A DNA stretch of 64,000 nt from Phytopythium helicoides (GCA_024867545.1 JANFNE010000074.1:124001-188000), one strand, 5' to 3'. Shown: positions 11,216-21,384, counted from the first letter of the stretch. Made by a program: numbers and translations. Notes: generated from the letters alone by a model not told the origin.

Positions 11216-11345
11216 AGGGATGGCAATACTGTAAAAGCGTTAAACGATTTTCCGACGATTTTCCAAATCGCTCATTCGTGTTTACACAAGCGTTTGGACG
11301 GCGATTTAGGTAAACGATAACGTTTAAACGATTGCCACCCCTTGT
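11216..11345. mobile_element. Short MITE-like insertion, hAT-like ends
   Basis: An AT-richer block starts with AGGGATGGCAAT and ends with ATTGCCACCCCT, an inverted pair with one mismatch over 12 bases. Inner sequence repeats AAACG/CGTTT motifs. CAGGGGTGGCAA-type ends are typical of non-autonomous hAT elements. It interrupts the spacer repeat seen intact at 17250-17300, which supports insertion. I see no clear 8-bp target duplication, so the class is uncertain. Confidence 0.5.
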
Positions 11346-11402
11346 CGCACCATGGACACGTTTGATTGAGTGCTGGCCTATCCTTGATCTGAATATCTCG
11401 GA

Positions 11403-11470
11403 GGCTTGATACGGGCGCGAGTCGAGCAAGAACAAGTTGCAATGCTCGACTCGCGCCCGCTTCAATCCTC
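11403..11470. repeat. Hairpin repeat with perfect 16-bp arms
   Basis: GGGCGCGAGTCGAGCA at 11413-11428 is exactly inverted at 11443-11458 around a 14-base loop, and imperfect pairing continues outward to about 11403 and 11470. Half-copies of the same motif (CTCGACTCGCGCCCGCTTCAA-like) occur at about 10988-11010 and 17350-17375. Confidence 0.75.
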
Positions 11471-11549
11471 CGATTACAATTCCTTGTCGCACCCATGGAC
11501 ACTTTGGATTGGGTACGGGCCTATCCTAGTTCAGAAGCTTGTAGAGGCA

Positions 11550-11614
11550 TGAAGCCGGCTCGAGTCGAGCACGAACAAGTTTACTTGTTCGACTTGCGCC
11601 CGCTTCAAGCCTCT
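11550..11614. repeat. Second hairpin repeat of the same family
   Basis: A related inverted repeat: GAGGCATGAAGCCGG... on the left and ...CGCCCGCTTCAAGCCTC on the right, arms of about 30 bases with several mismatches and a short loop containing AAGTTTACTTG. It resembles the hairpin at 11403-11470 and lies directly upstream of the gene 3 promoter. Confidence 0.65.
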
Positions 11615-11616
11615 CT

Positions 11617-11630
11617 CACTTCACAATCAA
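11617..11630 (+). promoter_or_regulatory. INR-like core promoter of ABCB gene 3
   Basis: TCACTTCACAATCA matches the oomycete initiator consensus (TCAYTYYNCAWTTT) at 12 of 14 positions, 109 bases before the ATG at 11739. The same element precedes gene 4 at the same distance. Confidence 0.5.
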
Positions 11631-11738
11631 CCGCCTCGTGCTCACCTGCACACCACCAAGCGGCAGGAATCGCCATCTCGCAGTTATTTCCACTTCCGTG
11701 ACGTGGCGAACCCACCTGTACATGGTCACAACGTCAAC

Positions 11739-14700
11739 ATGACTCCGTCGGAAAATGGCACGAGCTACACTCGACTGGAGACTTCTCGATCCTTCTCAAG
11801 ATTGTCTGCGAGTCCTCGAGAGGCGTTGAGTGCTGTCTCGATCGGCAAAAAGATGAAGAAGAAGAATGTAGCCGCGGAGTCTGTTTCGAGTGCTGAGGCC
11901 ATGCCTCTTTCGGCACTGTACCGGTTCGCGACCACGGGTGACAAGATCGTGCTCGGTCTGGGAATTGTGATGGCAGGCGTCAACGGTGCGCTCTTCCCGT
12001 GCATCGCGCTGGTTTTCGGAGACGCAATCGACGCTTTCGCGACAACGGACGGAAGCGTCAATCATAGCAAGCTGAATCAGGCATCTCTCGACTACTTTCT
12101 CATCGCGTGCGGCATTTTCATCACCGATTACTTCGCCTACTTGCTCTTCTCATTGTCGGCTGAGAGGCAGATGAAGGAGCTTCGATCACGAGCACTCGCT
12201 CACTTGCTTCACATGAATATTGGGTGGTATGACCAACATGACGCGCTCCAGCTATCGAGTCGGATCACAGGTGATACTGTCAAGATCAAGGATGGCATGG
12301 GTCAGAAGCTGGGAGACGCTGTCAAGTATGTCTGTCAGTTCGTCGCTGGTTATGTCATTGGCTTCGCACGCGGGTGGGATACCACGCTTGTAATGACTTG
12401 CGTCATGCCCGTGATGGTAACCTCGATGATGCAAGTCTTGAAGACGTGGCGAACCCGAGCGGCGTACGCTCAGCAAGTGTACGCAGAGGCTGGAGCTGTC
12501 GCGGAAGAAACCTTGAGCTCTATTCGCACAGTCAGCTCACTCAATGCTGAAAAGCGCGCGATTGCCAAGTATAACGAGAGAACAGCAGAGGTCGAAATTG
12601 GCAATATCGCTCAAGGAAAAGCCTTCGCCCTCGTACTCGGTGTCTTCCGCGCTTGCTCGTGGCTCATCTACGCTGCGGGACTCTGGTATGGAGGATCTAA
12701 AGTCTGGAAGGGCGAGGCTTCTCCACAACAAATTTTCCAGTCGCTCATGGCAGTAATCATGGGATCCCGATCACTCGCCCTCATTTCACCAAACATCACA
12801 GCAGTTGTCGAAGCAAAGGCAACAGCGGTTACTCTGTACGAGCTCCTTGATACCAAATCTGCCATCAGTGCTGCCAGCGACGACGAAGGCATCATACCAA
12901 CATCCTGCCAAGGAAAAATACAAGCCATCAACGTCGACTTCACATACCCAAGCAGACCAGACGCACAAATCCTACGAAACTATAACGTCACCATCGAAAG
13001 CGGACAGACAGTCGCATTCGTCGGCGCCAGCGGAGGCGGCAAGAGCACGCTCATCTCATTGTTGGAGCGCTTCTACGACCCGACGCGCGGTCAGATCCTG
13101 CTGGACGGTCGAGACATCTCGACACTCAACGTCAAGTGGCTGCGCTCACAGATCGGACTCGTGTCACAAGAACCCGTGCTGTTCGCCACGACGATCGCAG
13201 ACAACATCGCGGCGGGATGCTCGGACGACAAGAAGTCGAGAGAGCAGATCGTGGCGGCCGCGAAGCTCGCGAACGCACACAAGTTCATCATGTCATTGCC
13301 AGACAACTACGATACGCTGGTGGGTGAGAAGGGTGTGTCGTTATCAGGAGGTCAGAAGCAGCGCGTGGCCATTGCGCGCGCCATTATCCGCGAGCCGAAG
13401 ATTCTGGTGTTGGACGAGGCGACGAGTGCGTTGGACGCCGAGAGTGAGCGCGTGGTGCAGGACGCGCTGAACGATTTGATGGCCAAGACGAACATGACGA
13501 CGTTGGTGATCGCACACCGACTGAGCACGGTGCGGCATGCGGACAAGATTGTGGTGTTATCATCTGGTCATGTTGTGGAGGAGGGGTGTCACGACGAGTT
13601 GTTGCGAGTGGAGGACGGTGTGTATCGCAAGTTGTATACGATTCAAGAGGAGAAGGCTCAGGAGGAAGCTGAGGCGGCTGCGTTGGCATTGGAAGAGGCT
13701 CGTCGTGATCGTGAGGCGGACGCATTGAGTCGGAAGTTGAGCAGTCATTCGATGAGGAGCGATCATACTGTTAGTGATGACTTTGGTGAAGTGAGCGATG
13801 ATATTGTGCATGGGGAGCGATCTAGTCAGCCGAAGTTTACTGTTCGGGAAGCGAACGCGATGAGCAAGCCGGAACGTGGATACTTCATTTTGGGAATGAT
13901 TGGATCTGCTGTCAATGGTGCTTCATATCCAGCGTCAGCCGTTTTGATCAGTGAGCTTGTCGCGATTATGACGGCGGAGTATACCAAGTACTTGAGCTCA
14001 CACAATCTGTCAAGTATGAGCGATTTGCCACATGAAGTCGCAATCTATGGGAGTCTGTACATTGCGGGATCTATTGTCTTGTTCGCGGGAGCTGCGATGC
14101 AGAGCTATGGATTCAAATACGTCGCTGAAAAACTGACATCGCGCCTTCGAGAACTGCACTTCACATCGCTTTGCCGGCAAAACATTGGATTCTTTGACGA
14201 GAAGGAAAACGCCACTGGAGCGTTGACTGCAGATTTGGCAACAAGTGCTATCAAAGTCTCCATGATCTCGGGCGAGTCTCAAGGCCGGGTGTTTCAAGCA
14301 GCGTTTACTACCGCTGCCGCTCTTCTAATCTCATTCTTCACAGGCAGTTGGCTTTTGACTCTCGTAATGCTCGCTATCATCCCGGTCCTTGTACTTGGGA
14401 ACGTTTTCCGCGCCCGGAATCTGCGTGGTCGCGGTACTCTGTCCGATGACATGTCAGAAGTCGGCGCCCACGCTTCTGAAGTTCTCGGTAACATCCGCAC
14501 CGTTGTTTCGCTTGGCTTGGAGCGTGAGTCAAGTGTCAAATTTGACAAACTGCTTGATGAGCCGATGAAGAGCGGGAAGCACGAGGCCCAAGTCAACGGT
14601 GTTGCTGTCGGATTTTCGTCGTTCATCGTGTTTGCAACATACGCATTCGTATTTTGGTACGGCGGTCGACTGGTCGATCATGGACATATCACATTCCGAC

Positions 14701-15617
14701 AGCTCATGAGATCTCTCATGGCTATCATCATGTCTTCCCAGAGTGTCGGATCTTCGGTTGCTTATGTTGCTGAAGCTGACAATGCCTTTTACGCTGGGTC
14801 AATCATTGTTGGTCTCCGTGACCGCAAACCTCCCATCGACTCCTTCGACGAAGGAGGACTACGACCCACACACGTCCAAGGAAAAATAGAGTTCCAAAAC
14901 GTACTCTTCAAGTACCCGACGAGACCCGAAGTCACCGTGCTCAAGAACTACAACCTCACCATCGAACCCGGACAGACCGTCGCGTTCTGTGGACCGAGCG
15001 GCGGAGGCAAGAGCACATGCATCTCGTTGTTGGAGCGCTTCTACGACCCGGTGCAAGGTCACGTGTTGCTGGACGGCGTCGACACGAAGCAGCTGAATGT
15101 TCGGTGGCTTCGCAGTCAGCTGGGTTTAGTGGGTCAGGAGCCGACGCTGTTCATTGGCACGATCGCCGAGAACATCGCGTACGGTCTGGAGTCGATGCCG
15201 AGTCGGGAAGAGGTCGAGTCTGCGGCCAAGATGGCGAACGCACACGATTTTATCACGCAGTTCCCAGACGGGTACGATACGCAGGTCGGTGCGAAGGGTG
15301 AGCAGTTGTCAGGTGGTCAGAAGCAGCGCATCGCCATTGCGCGTGCGATTCTGAAGAACCCTCCCATCTTGTTGCTTGACGAGGCGACGAGCGCTCTGGA
15401 CTCGGAGAGTGAGAAGATCGTGCAGGAGGCTCTGGACAAGGTGGTGGCGTTGAAGAAGCGCACGACGATCATCATTGCTCATCGTTTGTCAACGATTCGC
15501 AAGGCGGACAAGATTTGTGTGGTGAGTGGTGGGAATATCGCGGAGCAGGGTACGCACCAGGAGTTGGTAGCGTTGAATGGGTTGTATGCGAAGTTGGTGG
15601 AGGCGGCTACGAACTAA
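11739..15617 (+). CDS. ABCB-type full transporter 3
   Basis: Single-exon ABCB exporter of 1292 residues. Upstream of the ATG at 11739 the frame continues only to a GTG, so 11739 (MTPSENG) is the start. TMD1 from about residue 72, NBD1 about 391-625, linker rich in Ala, Glu and Arg, TMD2 from about 711, NBD2 about 1048-1292. Walker A (GASGGGKST and GPSGGGKST), LSGGQ and LDEATSALD motifs are intact. It is almost identical to gene 4 over its whole length, including about 128 bases upstream, so the two are a very recent duplicate pair. Its 3' flank instead matches gene 2. It carries GGNIAEQGT near the C-terminus where genes 2, 4, 5 and 6 have GGKIAEQGT. Confidence 0.94.
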   Translation: MTPSENGTSYTRLETSRSFSRLSASPREALSAVSIGKKMKKKNVAAESVSSAEAMPLSALYRFATTGDKIVLGLGIVMAGVNGALFPCIALVFGDAIDAFATTDGSVNHSKLNQASLDYFLIACGIFITDYFAYLLFSLSAERQMKELRSRALAHLLHMNIGWYDQHDALQLSSRITGDTVKIKDGMGQKLGDAVKYVCQFVAGYVIGFARGWDTTLVMTCVMPVMVTSMMQVLKTWRTRAAYAQQVYAEAGAVAEETLSSIRTVSSLNAEKRAIAKYNERTAEVEIGNIAQGKAFALVLGVFRACSWLIYAAGLWYGGSKVWKGEASPQQIFQSLMAVIMGSRSLALISPNITAVVEAKATAVTLYELLDTKSAISAASDDEGIIPTSCQGKIQAINVDFTYPSRPDAQILRNYNVTIESGQTVAFVGASGGGKSTLISLLERFYDPTRGQILLDGRDISTLNVKWLRSQIGLVSQEPVLFATTIADNIAAGCSDDKKSREQIVAAAKLANAHKFIMSLPDNYDTLVGEKGVSLSGGQKQRVAIARAIIREPKILVLDEATSALDAESERVVQDALNDLMAKTNMTTLVIAHRLSTVRHADKIVVLSSGHVVEEGCHDELLRVEDGVYRKLYTIQEEKAQEEAEAAALALEEARRDREADALSRKLSSHSMRSDHTVSDDFGEVSDDIVHGERSSQPKFTVREANAMSKPERGYFILGMIGSAVNGASYPASAVLISELVAIMTAEYTKYLSSHNLSSMSDLPHEVAIYGSLYIAGSIVLFAGAAMQSYGFKYVAEKLTSRLRELHFTSLCRQNIGFFDEKENATGALTADLATSAIKVSMISGESQGRVFQAAFTTAAALLISFFTGSWLLTLVMLAIIPVLVLGNVFRARNLRGRGTLSDDMSEVGAHASEVLGNIRTVVSLGLERESSVKFDKLLDEPMKSGKHEAQVNGVAVGFSSFIVFATYAFVFWYGGRLVDHGHITFRQLMRSLMAIIMSSQSVGSSVAYVAEADNAFYAGSIIVGLRDRKPPIDSFDEGGLRPTHVQGKIEFQNVLFKYPTRPEVTVLKNYNLTIEPGQTVAFCGPSGGGKSTCISLLERFYDPVQGHVLLDGVDTKQLNVRWLRSQLGLVGQEPTLFIGTIAENIAYGLESMPSREEVESAAKMANAHDFITQFPDGYDTQVGAKGEQLSGGQKQRIAIARAILKNPPILLLDEATSALDSESEKIVQEALDKVVALKKRTTIIIAHRLSTIRKADKICVVSGGNIAEQGTHQELVALNGLYAKLVEAATN

Positions 15618-15700
15618 AAGAGGTTGTAGCTTGAAGTGAGTGTAATGGATTAGTTCTCAGTTTCTACGTTGTACTCTATTGTCGACACTTCTTTACGGGT

Positions 15701-16106
15701 TTCCGTCTGCAGAGGTCTTGGGGCAAATATGTACTGTATTGACGTGCCATCCGAGATGGAGGGCGTGGTGCGGTGGGTCGAGAAACCAACCCCGAGCTAA
15801 AATGAAAATGAGCTACGGCTTTGCAGAGACTGGTGCCTTCTCGTCCTCGTTCGTTTCGCCCTCTGCGACCGGAAATAGGACTATCCTGCCGGATAGTCCC
15901 GCTTTCCGTCTGCAGAGGTCTTGGGGCAAATATGTACTGTATTGACGTGCCATCCGAGATGGAGGGCGTGGTGCGGTGGGTCGAGAAACCAACCCCGAGC
16001 TAAAATGAAAATGAGCTACGGCTTTGCAGAGACTGGTGCCTTCTCGTCCTCGTTCGTTTCGCCCTCTGCGACCGGAAATAGGACTATCCTGCCGGATAGT
16101 CCCGCT
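15701..16106. repeat. Perfect tandem duplication, 2 x 203 bp
   Basis: Bases 15701-15903 and 15904-16106 are the same 203-base unit head to tail; I see no mismatch between the copies. Each unit ends with a small hairpin, GGACTATCC-TGCC-GGATAGTCC. The flanks (ctttacgggt and ctcttcatcc) are contiguous at 10558-10575 downstream of gene 2, so the whole 406 bases is an insertion or expansion absent from the paralogous spacer. Confidence 0.85.
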
Positions 16107-17382
16107 CTCTTCATCCCGTGTGAGGATGGGACGAGCTATCATGTGGCAAGGCGAGTGAACCGGCTGGAGACCAAAACACCCAATGACTGGAGAAAGAAAA
16201 AATTGAACAACCGGTTGGCTCAGATGCGTCCAAGGGCCGCATTGCACTGCCACACAGGCAGTTAGTCTCGCTTACGAACGTGCACTTCAGTAGTCGGCTC
16301 CTCGTTCATGGTTTCGGAACCCTGATTCCGCACTCGACGCGCAGGATTTCTTTCTCAGTCGTGAATTTGCAAGATGGGATCCAAGCGGCTGCATTTCCCG
16401 GCTCACGACCCGGGGCCATGCAGCTACTCCAAGCAGCCCGAGACTTCCGACGACGAAGACGACGGTGATGGAGACAAGTAGGAGCGGCACTGCCAAGTCT
16501 TTCTTCGACCTTTTCAGCTCGCAGTCACAGCGACGCCTTGCCTGTAAGCCTCGCCGATCCTTTTTTCACGGCCAGCTGGTTCGGGTTTCCTTGCTCTGTT
16601 CCCACAGTGACCAAGGCCGAATCCTCCCGAACTATCACAGCGCCGTTGATTCAGTTGGAGACCCGCGGGGTTCGCGGACTCAAGATGGAGGGCGGTATTA
16701 TGCAAACAGGCGACAGGCGTTCAGCCCTGGCGCCAGTGAGTGAAGATGGAGACGATGGAGACGACAAAGGCGAAGGAGGAGACGACGGAGACCAAGGAGC
16801 CGACGGTGATGCCAGACAGCCCAAATCGCGCGACTTTCAAATATTCCGTGAGTGAAAAGATCCACTGGCATTCGCAAGCGGGCGCTGGTGGAGTTTCATA
16901 GCCACCTCACGTCCCGGGACGCGTGCCCATAACCACTGCACCGAGATGCCAGTACAGGATACCTCATCTGCACTAAGGGTTAAACGAAAGATCGCAGCAC
17001 TTCAACTTCATTCAGTCTTCTGCATCCTGTGCGATGATGGGATGAGCGTTCATGTGCCATGGCGAATGAACCGGCTGGAGACCAAAACATCCAATGGCTG
17101 GAGAGAGATGATGTTTGAGCTGAAGAGAGTTGATGTTTGAGCAACCAGCTGGTCGAGGTGCGTCCAAGTCCCGCGTGGCGTCTCAGGCAGTCGGCCCGTT
17201 GTACGAGCGTGCACTTGTTGGTAGGGAGTACGAACGTTCACTGGTCGAGGGGTTCCGAACCCGTGAGCGTCCACTCATCCGACGCAAGCTGCCTGTCGCA
17301 CCCACCGACACTTTGAAGTCCAACTGTTTGAGTGCGGGCCTGTCCCTGTTCTTGCTCGACTTGCGCCCGCTTCAAGCCTCTC

Positions 17383-17396
17383 TCACTTCACAATCA
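17383..17396 (+). promoter_or_regulatory. INR-like core promoter of ABCB gene 4
   Basis: TCACTTCACAATCA, identical to the element before gene 3, 110 bases upstream of the ATG at 17506; the match to the oomycete initiator consensus is 12 of 14. Confidence 0.5.
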
Positions 17397-17505
17397 ACCG
17401 CCTCGTGCTCACCTGCACACCACCAAGCGGCAGGAATCGCCATCTCGCAGTTATTTCCACTTCCGTGACGTTGCGAACCCACCTGTACATGGTCACAACG
17501 TCAAC

Positions 17506-20500
17506 ATGACTCCGTCGGAAAATGGCACGAGCTACGCCCGATTGGAGACTCCTCGATCCTTCTCAAGATTGTCTGCGAGTCCTCGAGAGGCGTTGAGTGC
17601 TGTCTCGATCGGCAAAAAGATGAAGAAGAAGAATGTAGCCGCGGAGTCTGTTTCGAGTGCTGAGGCCATGCCTCTTTCGGCACTGTACCGGTTCGCGACC
17701 ACGGGTGACAAGATCGTGCTCGGTCTGGGAATTGTGATGGCAGGCGTCAACGGTGCGCTCTTCCCGTGCATCGCGCTGGTTTTCGGAGACGCAATCGACG
17801 CTTTCGCGACAACGGACGGAAGCGTCAATCATAGCAAGCTGAATCAGGCATCTCTCGACTACTTTCTCATTGCGTGCGGCATTTTCATCACCGATTACTT
17901 CGCCTACTTGCTCTTCTCATTGTCGGCTGAGAGGCAGATGAAGGAGCTTCGATCACGAGCACTCGCTCACTTGCTTCACATGAATATTGGGTGGTATGAC
18001 CAACATGACGCGCTCCAGCTATCGAGTCGGATCACAGGTGATACTGTCAAGATCAAGGATGGCATGGGTCAGAAGCTGGGAGACGCTGTCAAGTATGTCT
18101 GTCAGTTCGTCGCTGGTTATGTCATTGGCTTCGCGCGCGGGTGGGATACCACGCTTGTAATGACTTGCGTCATGCCCGTGATGGTAATCTCGATGATGCA
18201 AGTCTTGAAGGCGTGGCGAACCCGAGCGGCGTACGCTCAGCAAGTGTACGCAGAGGCTGGAGCTGTCGCGGAAGAAACCTTGAGCTCTATTCGCACAGTC
18301 AGCTCACTCAATGCTGAAAAGCGCGCGATTGCCAAGTATAACGAGAGAACAGCAGAGGTCGAAATTGGCAATATCGCTCAAGGAAAAGCCTTCGCCCTCG
18401 TACTCGGTGTCTTCCGCGCTTGCTCGTGGCTCATCTACGCTGCGGGACTCTGGTATGGAGGATCTAAAGTCTGGAAGGGCGAGGCTTCTCCACAACAAAT
18501 TTTCCAGTCGCTCATGGCAGTAATCATGGGATCCCGATCACTCGCCCTCATTTCACCAAACATCACAGCAGTTGTCGAAGCAAAGGCAACAGCGGTTACT
18601 CTGTACGAGCTCCTTGATACCAAATCTGCCATCAGTGCTGCCAGCGACGACGAAGGCATCATACCAACATCCTGCCAAGGAAAAATACAAGCCATCAACG
18701 TCGACTTCACATACCCAAGCAGACCAGACGCACAAATCCTACGAAACTATAACGTCACCATCGAAAGCGGACAGACAGTCGCATTCGTCGGCGCCAGCGG
18801 AGGCGGCAAGAGCACGCTCATCTCATTGTTGGAGCGCTTCTACGACCCGACGCGCGGTCAGATCCTGCTGGACGGTCGAGACATCTCGACACTCAACGTC
18901 AAGTGGCTGCGCTCACAGATCGGACTCGTGTCACAAGAACCCGTGCTGTTCGCCACGACGATCGCAGACAACATCGCGGCGGGATGCTCGGACGACAAGA
19001 AGTCGAGAGAGCAGATCGTGGCGGCCGCGAAGCTCGCGAACGCACACAAGTTCATCATGTCATTACCAGACAACTACGACACGCTGGTGGGTGAGAAGGG
19101 TGTGTCGTTATCAGGAGGTCAGAAGCAGCGCGTGGCCATTGCGCGCGCTATTATCCGCGAGCCGAAGATTCTGGTGTTGGACGAGGCGACAAGTGCGTTG
19201 GACGCCGAGAGTGAGCGCGTGGTGCAGGACGCGCTGAACGATTTGATGGCCAAGACGAACATGACGACGTTGGTGATCGCACACCGACTGAGCACGGTGC
19301 GGCATGCGGACAAGATTGTGGTGTTATCATCTGGTCATGTTGTGGAGGAGGGGTGTCACGATGAGTTGTTGCGAGTGGAGGACGGTGTGTATCGCAAGTT
19401 GTATACGATTCAAGAGGAGAAGGCTCAGGAGGAAGCTGAGGCGGCTGCGTTAGCATTGGAAGAGGCTCGTCGTGATCGTGAGGCGGACGCATTGAGTCGG
19501 AAGTTGAGCAGTCATTCGATGAGGAGCGATCAAACTGTTAGTGATGACTTTGGTGAAGTGAGCGATGATATTGTGCATGGGGAGCGATCTAGTCAGCCGA
19601 AGTTTACTGTTCGAGACGCAAATGCGATGAGCAAGCCGGAACGTGGATATTTCGTTATGGGAATGATTGGATCTGCTATCAACGGTTCTGCATTTCCAGC
19701 GTCAGCTGTTTTGATTAGTGAGCTTGTCGCGATTATGACGGCGGAGTATACCAAGTACTTGAGCTCACACAATCTGTCAAGTATGAGCGATTTGCCACAT
19801 GAAGTCGCAATCTATGGGAGTCTGTACATTGCGGGATCTATTGTCTTGTTTGCGGGAGCTGCGATGCAGAGCTATGGATTCAAATACGTCGCTGAAAAAC
19901 TGACATCGCGCCTTCGAGAACTGCACTTCACATCGCTTTGCCGGCAAAACATTGGATTCTTTGACGAGAAGAAAAACGCCACTGGAGCGTTGACTGCAGA
20001 TTTGGCAACAAGTGCTATCAAAGTCTCCATGATCTCGGGCGAGTCTCAAGGCCGGGTGTTTCAAGCAGCGTTTACTACCGCTGCTGCTCTTCTCATCTCA
20101 TTCTTCACAGGCAGTTGGCTTTTGACTCTCGTAATGCTCGCTATCATCCCGGTCCTTGTACTTGGGAACGTTTTCCGCGCCCGGAATCTGCGTGGTCGCG
20201 GTACTCTGTCCGATGACATGTCGGAAGTCGGCGCCCACGCTTCTGAAGTTCTCGGTAACATCCGCACCGTTGTTTCGCTTGGCTTGGAGCGTGAGTCAAG
20301 TGTCAAATTTGACAAACTGCTTGATGAGCCGATGAAGAGCGGGAAGCACGAGGCCCAGGTCAACGGTGTTGCTGTCGGATTTTCGTCGTTCATCGTGTTT
20401 GCAACATACGCATTCGTATTTTGGTACGGCGGTCGACTAGTCGATCATGGACATATCACATTCCGACAGCTCATGAGAACCCTCATGGCTATCATCATGT

Positions 20501-21384
20501 CTTCCCAGAGTGTCGGAGCTTCAGTTGCTTATGTTGCTGAAGCTGACAATGCCTTTTACGCTGGGTCAATCATTGTTGGTCTCCGTGACCGCAAACCTCC
20601 CATCGACTCCTTCGACGAAGGAGGACTACGACCCACACACGTCCAAGGAAAAATAGAGTTCCAAAACGTACTCTTCAAGTACCCGACGAGACCCGAAGTC
20701 ACCGTGCTCAAGAACTACAACCTCACCATCGAACCCGGACAGACCGTCGCGTTCTGTGGACCGAGCGGCGGAGGCAAGAGCACGTGCATCTCGTTGTTGG
20801 AGCGCTTCTACGACCCGGTGCAAGGTCACGTGTTGCTGGACGGCGTCGACACGAAGCAGCTAAATGTTCGGTGGCTTCGCAGTCAGCTGGGTTTAGTGGG
20901 TCAGGAGCCGACGCTGTTCATTGGCACGATCGCCGAGAACATCGCGTACGGTCTGGAGTCGATGCCGAGTCGGGAAGAGGTCGAGTCTGCGGCCAAGATG
21001 GCGAACGCACACGATTTTATCACGCAGTTCCCAGACGGGTACGATACGCAGGTCGGTGCGAAGGGTGAGCAGCTGTCAGGTGGTCAGAAGCAGCGCATCG
21101 CCATTGCGCGTGCGATTCTGAAGAACCCTCCCATCTTGTTGCTTGACGAGGCGACGAGCGCTCTGGACTCGGAGAGTGAGAAGATCGTGCAGGAGGCTCT
21201 GGACAAGGTAGTGGCGTTGAAGAAGCGCACGACGATCATCATTGCTCATCGTTTGTCAACGATTCGCAAGGCGGACAAGATTTGTGTGGTGAGTGGTGGG
21301 AAGATCGCGGAGCAGGGTACGCACCAGGAGTTGGTAGCGTTGAATGGGTTGTATGCGAAGTTGGTGGAGGCGGCTACGAACTAG
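17506..21384 (+). CDS. ABCB-type full transporter 4
   Basis: Single-exon ABCB exporter of 1292 residues, the near-identical sister of gene 3. The frame runs upstream to a GTG at 17332, but this reads through the promoter shared with gene 3, so the ATG at 17506 (MTPSENG) is used. TMD1, NBD1 (about 391-625), linker, TMD2 (from about 711) and NBD2 (about 1048-1292) are complete with intact ATPase motifs. Differences from gene 3 are scattered substitutions, e.g. around residues 700-715 (GYFVMGMIGSAINGSAFPA). The last 0.8 kb forms an inverted repeat with the oppositely oriented gene 5; the genes converge with 128 bases between stops. Confidence 0.94.
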   Translation: MTPSENGTSYARLETPRSFSRLSASPREALSAVSIGKKMKKKNVAAESVSSAEAMPLSALYRFATTGDKIVLGLGIVMAGVNGALFPCIALVFGDAIDAFATTDGSVNHSKLNQASLDYFLIACGIFITDYFAYLLFSLSAERQMKELRSRALAHLLHMNIGWYDQHDALQLSSRITGDTVKIKDGMGQKLGDAVKYVCQFVAGYVIGFARGWDTTLVMTCVMPVMVISMMQVLKAWRTRAAYAQQVYAEAGAVAEETLSSIRTVSSLNAEKRAIAKYNERTAEVEIGNIAQGKAFALVLGVFRACSWLIYAAGLWYGGSKVWKGEASPQQIFQSLMAVIMGSRSLALISPNITAVVEAKATAVTLYELLDTKSAISAASDDEGIIPTSCQGKIQAINVDFTYPSRPDAQILRNYNVTIESGQTVAFVGASGGGKSTLISLLERFYDPTRGQILLDGRDISTLNVKWLRSQIGLVSQEPVLFATTIADNIAAGCSDDKKSREQIVAAAKLANAHKFIMSLPDNYDTLVGEKGVSLSGGQKQRVAIARAIIREPKILVLDEATSALDAESERVVQDALNDLMAKTNMTTLVIAHRLSTVRHADKIVVLSSGHVVEEGCHDELLRVEDGVYRKLYTIQEEKAQEEAEAAALALEEARRDREADALSRKLSSHSMRSDQTVSDDFGEVSDDIVHGERSSQPKFTVRDANAMSKPERGYFVMGMIGSAINGSAFPASAVLISELVAIMTAEYTKYLSSHNLSSMSDLPHEVAIYGSLYIAGSIVLFAGAAMQSYGFKYVAEKLTSRLRELHFTSLCRQNIGFFDEKKNATGALTADLATSAIKVSMISGESQGRVFQAAFTTAAALLISFFTGSWLLTLVMLAIIPVLVLGNVFRARNLRGRGTLSDDMSEVGAHASEVLGNIRTVVSLGLERESSVKFDKLLDEPMKSGKHEAQVNGVAVGFSSFIVFATYAFVFWYGGRLVDHGHITFRQLMRTLMAIIMSSQSVGASVAYVAEADNAFYAGSIIVGLRDRKPPIDSFDEGGLRPTHVQGKIEFQNVLFKYPTRPEVTVLKNYNLTIEPGQTVAFCGPSGGGKSTCISLLERFYDPVQGHVLLDGVDTKQLNVRWLRSQLGLVGQEPTLFIGTIAENIAYGLESMPSREEVESAAKMANAHDFITQFPDGYDTQVGAKGEQLSGGQKQRIAIARAILKNPPILLLDEATSALDSESEKIVQEALDKVVALKKRTTIIIAHRLSTIRKADKICVVSGGKIAEQGTHQELVALNGLYAKLVEAATN

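Larger units (their letters stand above)
10475..11738. other. Repeat-bearing spacer between ABCB genes 2 and 3
   Basis: No gene is supported. The first 80 bases repeat the 3' flank of gene 3. Bases 10560-10785 are homologous to 16107-16325, and 10915-11215 to parts of 17040-17350, so the spacer itself was duplicated with the genes. It also holds a MITE-like insert (11216-11345) and two hairpin repeats (11403-11470 and 11550-11614). The last 128 bases before gene 3 are nearly identical to those before gene 4. Confidence 0.6.
15618..17505. other. Long repeat-bearing spacer between ABCB genes 3 and 4
   Basis: No gene is supported; the reading frames here are short or run through repeats. It contains the gene 3 3' flank shared with gene 2, the perfect 2 x 203-bp insertion (15701-16106), a copy of the 10560-10785 spacer repeat (16107-16325), a Gly/Asp-rich low-complexity stretch around 16740-16815, and a further diverged spacer repeat (17010-17350). 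The final 128 bases equal the gene 3 upstream region. Confidence 0.6.

Noticed and set aside
12805..13470. A 221-codon plus-strand frame repeated at 18572-19237 and inverted at 23639-24304
   Set aside because: It lies out of frame inside the NBD1 regions of ABCB genes 3, 4 and 5; its repetition only reflects the repeated NBD1 DNA.
15679..16265. Several 60-146-codon frames over the 203-bp repeats
   Set aside because: They occur in multiple overlapping frames on both strands and simply follow the duplicated DNA.
17332..17505. Longer starts for ABCB genes through GTG or TTG (6542, 11703, 17332, 28804)
   Set aside because: Not ATG, and for genes 3 and 4 they read through the likely transcription start; paralogue alignment supports the internal ATGs.
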